Positions 1 through 8,928 of a stretch of DNA of 64,000 nucleotides are shown one piece after another; the first letter of the stretch is position 1; every line of letters begins with the position of its first letter. The notes beneath the pieces were generated by a model. It searched no databases and had not been told where the DNA came from. It worked only from the letters and a program-made list of their open reading frames with translations. A program made the position numbers and the translations under genes. The DNA comes from JAZBPO01 sp963691775 (lineage in GTDB: Bacteria; Pseudomonadota; Gammaproteobacteria; Pseudomonadales; Azotimanducaceae): assembly GCA_963691775.1 (NCBI GenBank), contig OY829369.1:1302001-1366000 (forward strand). The letters run 5' to 3'.

Positions 1-595
1 AAACACCACACTCTCCGGCGTTAGGTCGAATTGCGTCCGTGAAATCATCGTGCAGTTCGTCGAGCTTTCGAGAGCGCACAAGTGTCAATAGAGTCGGACA
101 GCGATGAAGTCTGCTAGATATTCCTGCTGCTAGCCGAGTCCGAAACGCTGCAAGCGATTTCGATTGCGAGCCTCATGCGCCCCTCCATCAGGCACAACGC
201 AAACGAGAGGGGATCGCACCGCTCCATTCTCAACTTACCCGACGGACGCGGATTCCACACTGGATTCAGCGTGTCATATTGATGCGTGACCACACGCAGC
301 GCCAACCGACCGTCGGCGGCCTCAGCAACTTAGCTGTTACGACAACACCTACTGCCAACAGGCCTTCCGACGCCAAACCCACTCGGGTCTCGCCAATCGT
401 GGTCATTCGCCGCCTAAGCGAGTGCGACTAGCCAATCGAAGCGCGTAGGAAATCTCCGCAGACCACCCCAGCAGCATCGACGCTCGACATGCTTAGGATA
501 CGACTCTCGTCCTGCCAAGACAGTAAAGGGGCGGTCGTAGCAACTGTTAGCCGCGATGGGAACGCGGATAGACCTTAGAAGCTGGGAGAAAGGCT
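1..595. other. No recognisable gene
   Basis: This stretch is visibly less GC-rich than most of the window and carries only short open frames. The longest is a 63-codon TTG-start frame on the minus strand (114-305) without a clear ribosome binding site or any motif I recognise. A GTTAGGT heptamer at 20-26 resembles an integron recombination core, but no paired inverted core or palindromic arm was found. It looks like decayed or accessory DNA leading into the bacteriocin gene. Confidence 0.5.
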
Positions 596-898
596 ATGAG
601 GGAACTAGAAAACTTCGAAGTCGATCGGGTCAGCGGGGGAGGCGGCGCAAGCTGGGTTATTCCTGCTGCCATAGGCGCTACGATGATCGGATCAGGATTC
701 GCTGGCTACCGGAGTGGCGGCTGGAAAGGTGCTGTGCTCGGCACCGGGCTAGGCGGCATAGCGGCAGGTTGTGGCGTAATGATCGGAGCTACCGCGGGAG
801 CTGCACGTGCCGCATGGTTCATTCGATCTGCCGCGTGGACTGCGATCGGTGGCCTTGCCGGCGGCGGACACGCCATCACACCCGACCCGGTGCCCTAG
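596..898 (+). CDS. Class II bacteriocin/microcin-like precursor with double-glycine leader
   Basis: The 100-residue product starts with a 15-residue leader, MRELENFEVDRVSGG, matching the consensus of double-glycine leaders of Gram-negative class II bacteriocins (MREL, then EV, then VSGG). Such leaders are cleaved by a C39-peptidase ABC exporter. The rest (about 85 residues) is very rich in Gly and Ala, with several GxxxG-like motifs (GATMIGSG, GTGLGGIAAG) and aromatic residues, as in membrane-permeabilising class II peptides; one Cys is present near residue 61. GGGAGAAAGG just upstream is a good ribosome binding site. The neighbouring gene at 1131 codes for a small membrane protein that could give immunity. 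No C39 exporter is in the window, so secretion would need one elsewhere. Leader similarity is seen; antibacterial activity is inferred. Confidence 0.7.
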   Translation: MRELENFEVDRVSGGGGASWVIPAAIGATMIGSGFAGYRSGGWKGAVLGTGLGGIAAGCGVMIGATAGAARAAWFIRSAAWTAIGGLAGGGHAITPDPVP

Positions 899-1130
899 GT
901 AGGCTGAAAGGAGTACCCATCGGAGCCGTGAGGGAGCGAATCCTCGTTGCGGCGAGCATAACGTGCCAAACGCTATGCGGCCCGCCTCCTCAGGGCACTG
1001 TTCGGCGCCGGCCCAGTACCCGCCATGCGCTGCGGTGAGCGCTAGACACTACGATCGCCAGGCCTCTACGAAGAAGAGCTAAACGGCGGGCCGCGAATCT
1101 GAACGACAAGTGCACGGGTAGGGGTAAACG

Positions 1131-1406
1131 ATGCCTAGCTTCGATCCGACGGAAATGGACCAAGAAACGCTGGACAACCTAGCTTCAGAAAGCTGGTTCG
1201 AATCGATACTGCTACGCGGAGTTCTGGTCTTCGGCGTCTGTACGCTCATTGCGTGTTGCTTAACGACCATCATCATTGCGGGCACCATCACTGACGAGGA
1301 CATGCACGTGAACATCGCGGTGTCACTCGTTGTTGGGTGCTTCGTCGGTGGCTGTTTCAGGTTTGCTGTGATGCAAGAAGTGAAGCGCCGAGAACACAGC
1401 GAATAG
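1131..1406 (+). CDS. Small two-helix membrane protein, candidate bacteriocin immunity protein
   Basis: The 91-residue product has an acidic N-terminus (MPSFDPTEMDQETLDN), a hydrophobic helix around residues 27-50 (GVLVFGVCTLIACCLTTIII), a short loop, a second helix around 59-79 (IAVSLVVGCFVGGCFRFAVM) and a charged tail ending KRREHSE. I recognise no named family. Size, topology and position 230 bases downstream of a bacteriocin-type precursor on the same strand fit a dedicated immunity protein, which are usually small membrane proteins without shared sequence. GGTAGGGGT lies upstream of the ATG. That it is expressed is likely; the immunity role is inference from position only. Confidence 0.5.
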   Translation: MPSFDPTEMDQETLDNLASESWFESILLRGVLVFGVCTLIACCLTTIIIAGTITDEDMHVNIAVSLVVGCFVGGCFRFAVMQEVKRREHSE

Positions 1407-1691
1407 AGCCCGCGGCGATGTCGCCTAGTCCGGCGCATGTGGCTAGCGTTGAATGGTGCTCTAGCGTCAGCCAGGCCGTTACGCACGATGCGCCAGCCGA
1501 CGTTCTTTCCTCCTAGCCCGCGTTCGGCAAGCAAACCGCACTGTGCCCTTTTGGCAGCCCTTCCAATGCAGCCAAGCAGCAATCTTTGTCGCCGACGCAC
1601 CACCCCTCCGCTAACATAACCGCCTCGATCCAAAGCTCCGCAATGACGTTGATCATTGCGCGACGCGAACCACTCTTTCAGGTGGACATTC

Positions 1692-2786
1692 TTGAGCGAA
1701 GTAGCTGAGCTAGCTGACAAGAGCCGCGACTCTAATTCCGCCCCCATCCTCCAAGTCGACAACCTCGCCGTTGAATTCGACACCTACGGCGGCACCGTGC
1801 AGGCCGTGCGCGGCGTGTCGTTCTCCGTGCCGCGCGGCAAGACGCTCGGCATCGTGGGCGAGTCGGGGTGCGGGAAGTCGGTCACCGTACAGGCGCTCAT
1901 GGGGCTCATCCCCTCGCCGCCCGGGCGCATCACGTCGGGCACGGCAAAGCTCGAAGGCGAGGACATCCTCGGCCTTTCAGAGCAGGCGCTGAACGAAATC
2001 CGCGGCAATCGCATGGGGATGATCTTTCAGGACCCCATGACGTCGCTGAACCCCACCATGCGCATCGGCGATCAGATCGCCGAAACGCTGCGCATCCATC
2101 GCAACATGGGCGGCGCGGCAGCGGCGAGCGAAGCGGTGCAACTGCTGGAGAAGGCGCGCATTCCGGAAGCGGCGAAGCGCGCACGGCAGTACCCCTTCGA
2201 ATTCTCGGGCGGCATGTTGCAGCGGGCGATGATCGCCTCCGCCCTCGCCTGCTCGCCCGACGTGCTCATTGCAGACGAACCCACCACCGCGCTCGACGTC
2301 ACCATCCAGGCGCAGATCCTGGAGCTCATGGAGTCGCTCCAGCGCGAGGAAGGGATGAGCATCATCCTCATCACGCACGACCTGGGCGTGGTGGCGCGCA
2401 TGGCCGACGAGGTGGCCGTGATGTACGCCGGCCAGGTGGTGGAATCCGGCACGGTGGATGACGTGTTCTACCGCGGCGGGCACCCGTACACGCAGGGCCT
2501 GCGCCGGGCGACGCCTTCGAACGACCCGGACCAGGCGCGCACGCTCAACCCGATCGACGGTACGCCGCCCGATCTGTTCCATCCGCCGGCCGGCTGCGGC
2601 TACTACGCCCGCTGCCCGCACGCGATGCAGCTCTGCGAGGCGAACCTGCCACCGGAATTCGATCTGCTCGCCCGCGAAGGCGGCTCACGCCATTTCGCGC
2701 GCTGCTGGCTACAGCACGCGGACGCGCCGACGGTAGAGGACGTACATCAGCCATCTGCCGCCCATGTGGAGCCGGCTGAAGCGTGA
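1692..2786 (+). CDS. Oligopeptide/dipeptide ABC transporter ATP-binding protein (DppD/OppD family)
   Basis: The cytoplasmic ATPase (364 residues) would power import of peptides or similar nutrients. Walker A is GESGCGKS (about residues 56-63), the ABC signature is FSGGMLQRAM, Walker B is VLIADEPTTALD, and the H-loop is ITHDLGVVA. The C-terminus carries the Cys-containing oligopeptide-transporter extension (CGYYARCPHAMQLC) typical of DppD/OppD. I prefer the TTG at 1692, preceded by AGGTGG at a good distance, over a TTG at 1656 that lacks a site. The usual order is substrate-binding protein, two permeases, D, F; here neither permease nor binding protein lies upstream, only short accessory genes. 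Family assignment is firm; the substrate is unknown. Confidence 0.9.
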   Translation: MSEVAELADKSRDSNSAPILQVDNLAVEFDTYGGTVQAVRGVSFSVPRGKTLGIVGESGCGKSVTVQALMGLIPSPPGRITSGTAKLEGEDILGLSEQALNEIRGNRMGMIFQDPMTSLNPTMRIGDQIAETLRIHRNMGGAAAASEAVQLLEKARIPEAAKRARQYPFEFSGGMLQRAMIASALACSPDVLIADEPTTALDVTIQAQILELMESLQREEGMSIILITHDLGVVARMADEVAVMYAGQVVESGTVDDVFYRGGHPYTQGLRRATPSNDPDQARTLNPIDGTPPDLFHPPAGCGYYARCPHAMQLCEANLPPEFDLLAREGGSRHFARCWLQHADAPTVEDVHQPSAAHVEPAEA

Positions 2787-2797
2787 ACCACGCCCGC

Positions 2798-2905
2798 TCA
2801 GCCTTCTCCGGTGTCGCCGTCGAGCCGGCGCGCGAGCGCGCGTACGGCAAACACCACGCCCGCGATCAGCGCCACGCCACCCACACCCAGCATAATCACG
2901 TACAT
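2798..2905 (-). CDS. Putative 35-residue single-helix membrane peptide
   Basis: In the gap between the two ABC ATPase genes the minus strand encodes a 35-residue peptide beginning MYVIMLGVGGVALIAGVVFA, one clear transmembrane helix, followed by a basic stretch (RALARRL) and an acidic tail (DGDTGEG). GGGAGAG lies five bases before the ATG, a good ribosome binding site. The positive-inside pattern would place the C-terminus in the cytoplasm. It sits almost exactly inside the intergenic space, 11 bases from the stop of the first ATPase gene, and its upstream region overlaps the leader of the second. No family is recognised. The combination of good Shine-Dalgarno, helix and intergenic fit makes it more than chance, but expression is unproven. 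Confidence 0.45.
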   Translation of the reverse strand: MYVIMLGVGGVALIAGVVFAVRALARRLDGDTGEG

Positions 2906-2976
2906 GCGGCACTCTCCCGTGCAGTTTTCACGGAGCCTAGCCCAGTGGCCGTGCACCACCATGGAGACGAGACGAA

Positions 2977-3999
2977 GTGAGCGCCCAAGCGCGTTCGGCC
3001 GAAGCCGAAGCCCCGAGCACCGACACCGCGCCGCCCCTCGTCGAGATCAAGGGGCTCACCAAGCACTTCGACATCGGCAAGGGCCAGATCGTCCACGCCG
3101 TGGACGACGTGAGCTTCTCCATCGCCGAGAACGAGATTGTGGGCCTGGTGGGCGAATCCGGCTCCGGCAAGTCGACGCTCGGCAAGACGCTCCTCGGCCT
3201 GCACGACAAGACCGCGGGCGAAGTGATCTACCGGGGCACTACGCTGCCGCAGCGCTATGGCACCACCGACTTCGGCGCATACGCCACGCGCATGCAGATG
3301 ATCTTCCAGGATCCCTACTCGTCCCTGAACCCACGCATGACCGCCGGCGAGATCATCGGCGAAGGCCTGCGCCTGCATTCGAACCTTTCGCCCGCAGAGA
3401 TTCGGGAGAAGGTGCAGGAATGGCTGCAGCTGGTGGGCCTGAACCCGGACCACGCTTCGCGCTATCCGCACGAGTTCTCTGGCGGCCAGCGCCAGCGCAT
3501 CGGCATCGCACGCGCGCTCATCCTCGAACCGGAGTTCGTGGTGTGCGACGAGCCCATCTCGGCACTCGACGTTTCCGTGCAGGCACAGGTCATTAACCTG
3601 CTCGCGGAACTGAAGGAGCGCCTCGGCCTCACGCTGCTCTTCATCGCGCACGACCTCTCGATGGTGCGCTACGTCTCCGACCGCATGGCGGTGATGTACC
3701 TGGGCTCGCTCGTGGAGATCGGCCCGGCAGACGCAGTGTTCTTCGACCCGAAGCACCCGTACACGCAGATGCTCGTGGGTTCGAACCCCGAGCCAGATCC
3801 CGAGTTCGAACGGACGCGCGAGCACCTCACGCTGAAGGGGGAGATTCCGAGCCCTGTGAACGTGGGGGTGGGGTGTCGGTTTGCGGGGCGGTGTCCGAAG
3901 GTGATCAGCGAGTGCATCGCTACAACGCCTGCGTTGAGCGCAGAAACAGCCGAAAATGGATTTGCCTACGGCGCCGCGTGCCATCTCATCTCAGAGTAG
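2977..3999 (+). CDS. Oligopeptide/dipeptide ABC transporter ATP-binding protein (DppF/OppF family)
   Basis: Second ATPase of the peptide-type importer (340 residues). Walker A is GESGSGKST (about residues 59-67), the signature is FSGGQRQRIGIARA, Walker B is FVVCDEPISALD and the H-loop is FIAHDLSMV. The C-terminal extension has the family's Cys cluster (CRFAGRCPKVISEC). The GTG start is preceded by GGAGA at about ten bases. D- and F-type ATPases normally work as a heterodimer with two permeases; both ATPases are here in the expected order but with a 190-base gap holding a minus-strand small gene, and no permease follows, since the next gene starts 47 bases downstream and belongs to the defence island. 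They may serve permeases encoded elsewhere. Confidence 0.9.
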   Translation: MSAQARSAEAEAPSTDTAPPLVEIKGLTKHFDIGKGQIVHAVDDVSFSIAENEIVGLVGESGSGKSTLGKTLLGLHDKTAGEVIYRGTTLPQRYGTTDFGAYATRMQMIFQDPYSSLNPRMTAGEIIGEGLRLHSNLSPAEIREKVQEWLQLVGLNPDHASRYPHEFSGGQRQRIGIARALILEPEFVVCDEPISALDVSVQAQVINLLAELKERLGLTLLFIAHDLSMVRYVSDRMAVMYLGSLVEIGPADAVFFDPKHPYTQMLVGSNPEPDPEFERTREHLTLKGEIPSPVNVGVGCRFAGRCPKVISECIATTPALSAETAENGFAYGAACHLISE

Positions 4000-4046
4000 C
4001 GCGATACCCACAGAAATATCTTAGTCCCGCCAATGGAAGGATGGAC

Positions 4047-5687
4047 GTGACGAAATTTTCTCTTACCGTACCTCACGTCTGTGGGGAGACATTGGAATTC
4101 GAAGCCAAGCCAGCACGCCTCCTGTTCTTGGTAGGAGCGAACGGAACGGGTAAATCTACGTTGCTGCACCACCTCCAGGTGCAGCATATCGACCACGCAC
4201 GCAGAGTTACTGCACATCGCCAAGTGTGGTTTAGCTCTGATTCGCTAGACATCACTCCCATGGGTCGCCAGCAGACGGAGAAACATACAACCAATGTTGA
4301 TCGCCAAGCTCAGTCACGCTGGAAGGATGAATTAGCTGCTCAGCGCGCCCAAGCCGTAATCTTCGACCTTGTCGATTCAGAGAATGTCGAAGCACGCCGA
4401 GTCTACGCCGCAGCTCGTTCAGGAGATCAAGACGTGGCAATGGCCTTGGCGGCTACTCCATCGCCTCTCGAACGACTCAATCTCGCCCTACAGCTCGGAA
4501 ACCTGGACCTGCAGGTGTCCATCGAGGCCGGCACACGATTGGCGGCATCAAGATCGGAGTCAGAAAAATACAGCGCCGCAGAGCTATCGGACGGCGAGAG
4601 AAACGCGATCCTAATTGCGGCGAATGTACTCACGGCACCACCAGAAACACTGCTGCTGATCGACGAGCCGGAGCGCCACCTGCACCGCTCAATCGTTTCG
4701 CCGCTGCTGAACTGCTTGCTCGAGTTTCGGGAAGACTGCGCATTCATCGTTTCAACGCACGACGTCCAACTGCCGATCGACGCTGCATTCAGCTCCGCGC
4801 TGTTGATGCGAAGTTATCGACACCAGCCAACTCCCGCCTGGAATGCAGACTATCTCGCGGATTGCAGCGACCTAGACGATGAAATCGGCCGAGCTGTCCT
4901 TGGAGCGCGAAAGCAACTTCTCTTTATCGAGGGCGCCGCGAGCAGTCTTGACACACAGCTCTACTCACTACTTTTTCCTTCGGTCAGCGTACATTCATCT
5001 GGCGGGTCCAGCGAAGTGCAACGCAAAGTGAAGGGCGCTCGAGCAACCGAAGCATTTCACTGGCTAGAGGTGTTCGGTCTTGTTGACAGGGATTGCATGA
5101 CCGATGCCGAGTGTTTAGAGCTGCAGGAAGCAGGGATCTTCGCCATCGAGCACTACTCGATAGAGTCACTCTATTACCACCCTGCGGCTTTCAAAGCAGT
5201 GATGCGGCGTTGTGCCGCATTGCAGGAAATAGATATTCCTGGCGCGACTGAGGCCTATCGGTCCGCCATCCTGCAATCAGCAAGCGAACACGCCAAACGC
5301 CTCGCTGCACGACGTGCTGAGAAGCGTGCGCGTGACAGACTCCTCAGCAATGCACCCAATTGGAAGTCGCTGCTCAAAGGAGAACTGGAGATCTCCGTAA
5401 CGGTCGAGGATCTACTGCAAGCAGAGCATGCCGCCATCGCTCAGCTAATCTCTGATTCAGATGTGGGCGGTTTGATGGCCAGGTATCCACTACGGGAGAC
5501 GCCGGCACTTGCCCACATTGCAGCGGCGCTTGGATTCAGTTCAAGAAACGCCTATGAGAGCGCGGTAAGGAAGGCGATCGCCGATGGAGATCCCATTCGC
5601 ACTGCGCTTACCGCGCTCTTGCAGCCATTAGCTAACGCCGTATCGCCTACGCCTCAACCCGAGCCAGCAGCAGCGCCAGCGCCGTGA
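4047..5687 (+). CDS. AAA ATPase fused to DUF4435/TOPRIM-like nuclease domain (PARIS AriA-AriB-like)
   Basis: The 546-residue protein has two parts. The N-terminal ABC/AAA_15-type ATPase has Walker A GANGTGKST (about 30-38), signature ELSDGERN (179-186) and Walker B LLLIDEPERH (D206, E207), followed by a switch-like STHDVQ. The second part matches DUF4435: LLFIEG with the candidate metal-binding Glu295, then GLVDRD with Asp347 and Asp349, the E...DxD pattern of TOPRIM nucleases, then IEHYSIESLYYHP. In PARIS defence, AriA (ATPase) and AriB (DUF4435) sense anti-restriction proteins and the effector then cleaves host tRNA; fused forms are known. GTG 4047 is chosen because GGAAGG lies six bases upstream; ATG 4041 would touch it. 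The stop overlaps the hsdM start by four bases (GTGA), implying coupled translation with the type I system. GC is visibly lower than in hsdM. The family call is firm; PARIS function is inferred. Confidence 0.82.
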   Translation: MTKFSLTVPHVCGETLEFEAKPARLLFLVGANGTGKSTLLHHLQVQHIDHARRVTAHRQVWFSSDSLDITPMGRQQTEKHTTNVDRQAQSRWKDELAAQRAQAVIFDLVDSENVEARRVYAAARSGDQDVAMALAATPSPLERLNLALQLGNLDLQVSIEAGTRLAASRSESEKYSAAELSDGERNAILIAANVLTAPPETLLLIDEPERHLHRSIVSPLLNCLLEFREDCAFIVSTHDVQLPIDAAFSSALLMRSYRHQPTPAWNADYLADCSDLDDEIGRAVLGARKQLLFIEGAASSLDTQLYSLLFPSVSVHSSGGSSEVQRKVKGARATEAFHWLEVFGLVDRDCMTDAECLELQEAGIFAIEHYSIESLYYHPAAFKAVMRRCAALQEIDIPGATEAYRSAILQSASEHAKRLAARRAEKRARDRLLSNAPNWKSLLKGELEISVTVEDLLQAEHAAIAQLISDSDVGGLMARYPLRETPALAHIAAALGFSSRNAYESAVRKAIADGDPIRTALTALLQPLANAVSPTPQPEPAAAPAP

Positions 5688-7681
5688 ACCAACAGAACCT
5701 CGCCAACTTCATCTGGTCCGTCGCCAACCTCCTACGCGGCGACTTCAAGCAATCCGAGTACGGCCGCGTCATCCTCCCGTTCACGCTGCTGCGGCGTCTC
5801 GAGTGCGTCTTGGAGCCAACGCGCGACGCCGTCCTCGACCGTGCGAAGCAGCTTGAGGGATCCGCCATCGACCCAGACGCCGTCCTCCCCCGGGTCTCGG
5901 GCCACGCCTTCTACAACGTCGCCCGCTACAGCCTCGGCAACGTCGGCGAGACGGAGACACGCGCGAACCTCGAGGACTACGTCTCGAAGTTCAGCACCAA
6001 CGCCCGCGAGATCTTCGAATATTTCAACTTTCCGGTCTGGCTGGACCGATTGGCCGACGCGAACCTGCTCTACGCCGTCGTCCAGCAGTTCGCCTCGACG
6101 GACCTGCACCCGGACCGGATCAGCAATGCCGAGATGGGCCTCGTGTTCGAGGAGCTGATCCGCCGCTTCGCCGAGTCCGCGAACGACACGGCCGGTGAGC
6201 ACTTCACGCCGCGCGACGTGGTGCGCCTGACCACCACGCTGATCTTCAACGCCGATCACGACCTGCTCACGGGTGAGGGCGTCATCCGCACCGTCTACGA
6301 CCCCTGCTGCGGCACGGGCGGCTTCCTCGCCTCGGCCATCGAGCAGGTGGAGGAGTGGAACCCTTCGGCGCGCATCTCGCCCTACGGCCAGGAGCTGAAC
6401 CCCGAGTCCTACGCCATCGCCATGGCCGACATGCTGGTGAAGGGCTACGACCCGAAGAACATCCGCTTCGGCAATACCCTCTCGGACGACCAGCTCCCGC
6501 TCGAGCGGTTCAACTACTGCCTCGCGAATCCGCCCTTCGGCGTGGACTGGAAGAAGGTCCAGAAGCAGATCACCGACGAGCACAAGGTGAAGGGCGAGGA
6601 TGGGCGCTTCGGCCCGGGCCTGCCGCGCGTCTCCGACGGCTCGCTGCTGTTCCTCATGCACCTGCTCAGCAAGCGATCGCTCGACGAGTCGGGCAGCCGC
6701 ATCGGGATCATCCTGAACGGCTCGCCGCTGTTCACGGGTGGCGCGGGTTCTGGCGAGTCCGAGATCCGCCGCTGGATCCTGGAGCACGACTGGCTCGAGG
6801 CGATCGTCGCGCTGCCCACGGACCTCTTTTACAACACGGGCATCGCCACTTACGTCTGGATTCTCACGAACCGGAAGGAGCCGCGCCGGGCGGGCAAGGT
6901 GCAGCTCATCGACGCGACGGGGCAATGGGCGCCCATGCGGAAGAGCCTCGGCAGCAAGCGCCGCTACATCACGGACGCGCAGATCGAGGACATCGCCCAC
7001 GCGCTGGACGCCTTCGAAGAGATGGACACACGCAGCGACGACACCTCGAACAAGAACCCGAACGGCATCGCCTCGCGCATCTTCGAAACGACGGACTTCG
7101 GCTACCGGCGGATCACCGTCGAACGGCCGCTGCTGCTCGCCTTCGAGCCTGCAGACGAGCTGCGTCGGAAGGCGCTCAAGGCGGACAAGGGCTGGGAGAA
7201 GCTCGATGTCGACCGGCAGCAGGCGCTGCTCGCCGCGCTCGACGCGCTGGGTACGGATCGGCTGCTTTCCCGCACGCAGTTCTTCAGGGCGATGAACTAC
7301 GCGCTCGACTCGAAGCTCTCGGCGCCCGAGAAGAAGCTGCTGCAGAAGCACATCGGCGAGCACGACGACGAGGCGGAGATCTGCGAGTCGAAGGGGGCGA
7401 TCGAGCAGAATCCGGATCTACGCGACTTCGAGAACGTTCCGCTCGCGGAAGACATCCAGACCTACTTCGAGCGCGAGGTCACGCCGCACGTGCCGAATGC
7501 CTGGATCGACGAATCGAAGCGCGACGGGCAGGACGACGAGGTCGGCATCGTCGGCTATGAAGTGAACTTCAATCGGTATTTCTACCGCTACCTACCGCCC
7601 CGCCCACTGATTGAGATTGATAGAGAGCTGGAAGAGCTCGAATTGGACATTGCTCGGCTTCTCTCGGAAGTCTCTTCATGA
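5684..7681 (+). CDS. hsdM: Type I restriction-modification system DNA methyltransferase subunit
   Basis: The 665-residue protein is the N6-adenine methyltransferase subunit of a type I complex. The HsdM N-terminal helical domain begins NQQNLANFIWSVANLLRG. The SAM-binding motif I is DPCCGTGGF (about 206-214) and catalytic motif IV is NPPFG (about 282-286). The C-terminus is highly charged and ends in a coiled-coil-like stretch that would dock on HsdS. The GTG start overlaps the upstream ATPase-DUF4435 gene by four bases, and its own stop overlaps hsdS by four (ATGA), so three subunits are translationally chained. At 665 residues it is longer than classical EcoKI-type HsdM (about 530) but usual for this subfamily. 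The last about 100 bases drop in GC, continuous with the start of hsdS. Confidence 0.96.
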   Translation: MNQQNLANFIWSVANLLRGDFKQSEYGRVILPFTLLRRLECVLEPTRDAVLDRAKQLEGSAIDPDAVLPRVSGHAFYNVARYSLGNVGETETRANLEDYVSKFSTNAREIFEYFNFPVWLDRLADANLLYAVVQQFASTDLHPDRISNAEMGLVFEELIRRFAESANDTAGEHFTPRDVVRLTTTLIFNADHDLLTGEGVIRTVYDPCCGTGGFLASAIEQVEEWNPSARISPYGQELNPESYAIAMADMLVKGYDPKNIRFGNTLSDDQLPLERFNYCLANPPFGVDWKKVQKQITDEHKVKGEDGRFGPGLPRVSDGSLLFLMHLLSKRSLDESGSRIGIILNGSPLFTGGAGSGESEIRRWILEHDWLEAIVALPTDLFYNTGIATYVWILTNRKEPRRAGKVQLIDATGQWAPMRKSLGSKRRYITDAQIEDIAHALDAFEEMDTRSDDTSNKNPNGIASRIFETTDFGYRRITVERPLLLAFEPADELRRKALKADKGWEKLDVDRQQALLAALDALGTDRLLSRTQFFRAMNYALDSKLSAPEKKLLQKHIGEHDDEAEICESKGAIEQNPDLRDFENVPLAEDIQTYFEREVTPHVPNAWIDESKRDGQDDEVGIVGYEVNFNRYFYRYLPPRPLIEIDRELEELELDIARLLSEVSS

Positions 7682-8928
7682 CTGACTTCGTCCCTATCAA
7701 AGGACTCTTTGAGCCACGCCGAGATACGGTGGATCCGGCTGAGTTCGCTGATGGAGAGGTTTTTCACTATAGCCTCCCCGTTTGGCATGAGACGCGAGAC
7801 GGCAGGATCGAGGCGGCAAGCGATCTTGCAAGCCTCAAGCAGATCATTTCCGGTGGCGAAATCCTTGTTTCTAAGCTCAATCCTGAGAAAGGAGCTGTGC
7901 TGCACGCAGAGCCGAAGCTGCTGCCAATCGTGGCTTCAACGGAGTTTATCGTCCTCCGCCCCCGCAACGTGCACGAGCGTTTCGGCTACTGGCTAATGCA
8001 GTCACAAGCCGTGCGCGATGAGCTTTGCGCATCAGTGGAGTCGGTCACAAACAGCCACAAGCGCGCACGAGTGGACAGGTTTTTGGCCACGCACGTCCAG
8101 GTTCCCAGCTTAGCGGAACAGGCACGCACAGCCAGGCATTTGGACCGCGAAACCTCCCGCATCGACGCGCTCATTGAGAAGAAGCAGCGCCTGATCGAAC
8201 TGCTCGAGGAGAAGCGGCAGGCGGTCATCACGGAGGCGGTTACCCGCGGCCTCGACCCCGATTTACCGACGAAGGACTCGGGGGTGGAGTGGCTGGGTTC
8301 GATCCCAAATGGTTGGGCTCTATCGGAGCTTCGTTTTGTTGTAACCAGTAGAGGTGGGGGGACGCCGGACAAGAGCTATGAGGAATATTGGGGCGGCGAT
8401 GTCCTGTGGGTCTCTCCGAAAGACATGAAGCGTCCTGTTATTGACACATCCATCGACAGAATCACTGAAGACGCCGTAGCTGCGTCAGCGGTCAAGATGG
8501 TCGGCGTAGGCGCTGTACTCGTCGTCGTCCGAGGGATGATCCTCGCGCATTCTTTTCCTGTCGCCGTTGCCGGTAAGCAGCTCACATTGAATCAGGACAT
8601 GAAGGCGTTGGTTGCTGATTCTAGAAGGTTGTCGGGAGCATATCTCTACTGGCTGCTGATCGGGCTCAGAGAGGTCGTGCTTTCGCTCACGGACAGTTCT
8701 GCGCATGGAACCAAGACCTTGCCGTTTGGCGAGTTCCTGCGGATGGCGGTGCCACTCCCTCCGTTAGCCGAGCAGGACAGGATTGCTGGGTTTCTGAACG
8801 AGCGAGTCGGGCTGATCGATGCCCTGCTTGGCAAGATCAAGGAATCGATCGCGCTCTTGAGCGAACGTCGTTCTTCTCTTATCACCGCCGCTGTCACCGG
8901 CCAGATCGACATCACGGACGCCGCATGA
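7678..8928 (+). CDS. hsdS: Type I restriction-modification system specificity subunit
   Basis: The 416-residue HsdS determines the DNA target of the methylase and nuclease. Layout is classical: first target recognition domain (about 1-150), central coiled coil (about 150-195, with DRETSRIDALIEKKQRLIEL), second recognition domain beginning after SGVEWLGSIPNGW (about 200-360) and distal coiled coil (about 370-410, FLNERVGLIDALLGKIKES). The first recognition domain lacks the usual EWLG-IP lead-in that the second has. Both recognition domains are visibly poorer in GC than the coiled coils between them, as expected when recognition modules are exchanged by recombination. Start and stop both overlap the neighbouring hsd genes (ATGA). 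Confidence 0.94.
   Translation: MTDFVPIKGLFEPRRDTVDPAEFADGEVFHYSLPVWHETRDGRIEAASDLASLKQIISGGEILVSKLNPEKGAVLHAEPKLLPIVASTEFIVLRPRNVHERFGYWLMQSQAVRDELCASVESVTNSHKRARVDRFLATHVQVPSLAEQARTARHLDRETSRIDALIEKKQRLIELLEEKRQAVITEAVTRGLDPDLPTKDSGVEWLGSIPNGWALSELRFVVTSRGGGTPDKSYEEYWGGDVLWVSPKDMKRPVIDTSIDRITEDAVAASAVKMVGVGAVLVVVRGMILAHSFPVAVAGKQLTLNQDMKALVADSRRLSGAYLYWLLIGLREVVLSLTDSSAHGTKTLPFGEFLRMAVPLPPLAEQDRIAGFLNERVGLIDALLGKIKESIALLSERRSSLITAAVTGQIDITDAA

Noticed and set aside
1..1650. Possible integron cassette array (short genes, lower GC, GTTAGGT at 20-26)
   Set aside because: No paired inverted core sites or palindromic attC-like arms were found between the small genes, and no integrase is in the window.
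2896..3984. Long open frames antisense to the ABC ATPase, hsdM, hsdR, acylase and deaminase genes
   Set aside because: They lack motifs, have His/Arg-rich composition and arise because GC-rich codon use keeps the opposite strand free of stops.
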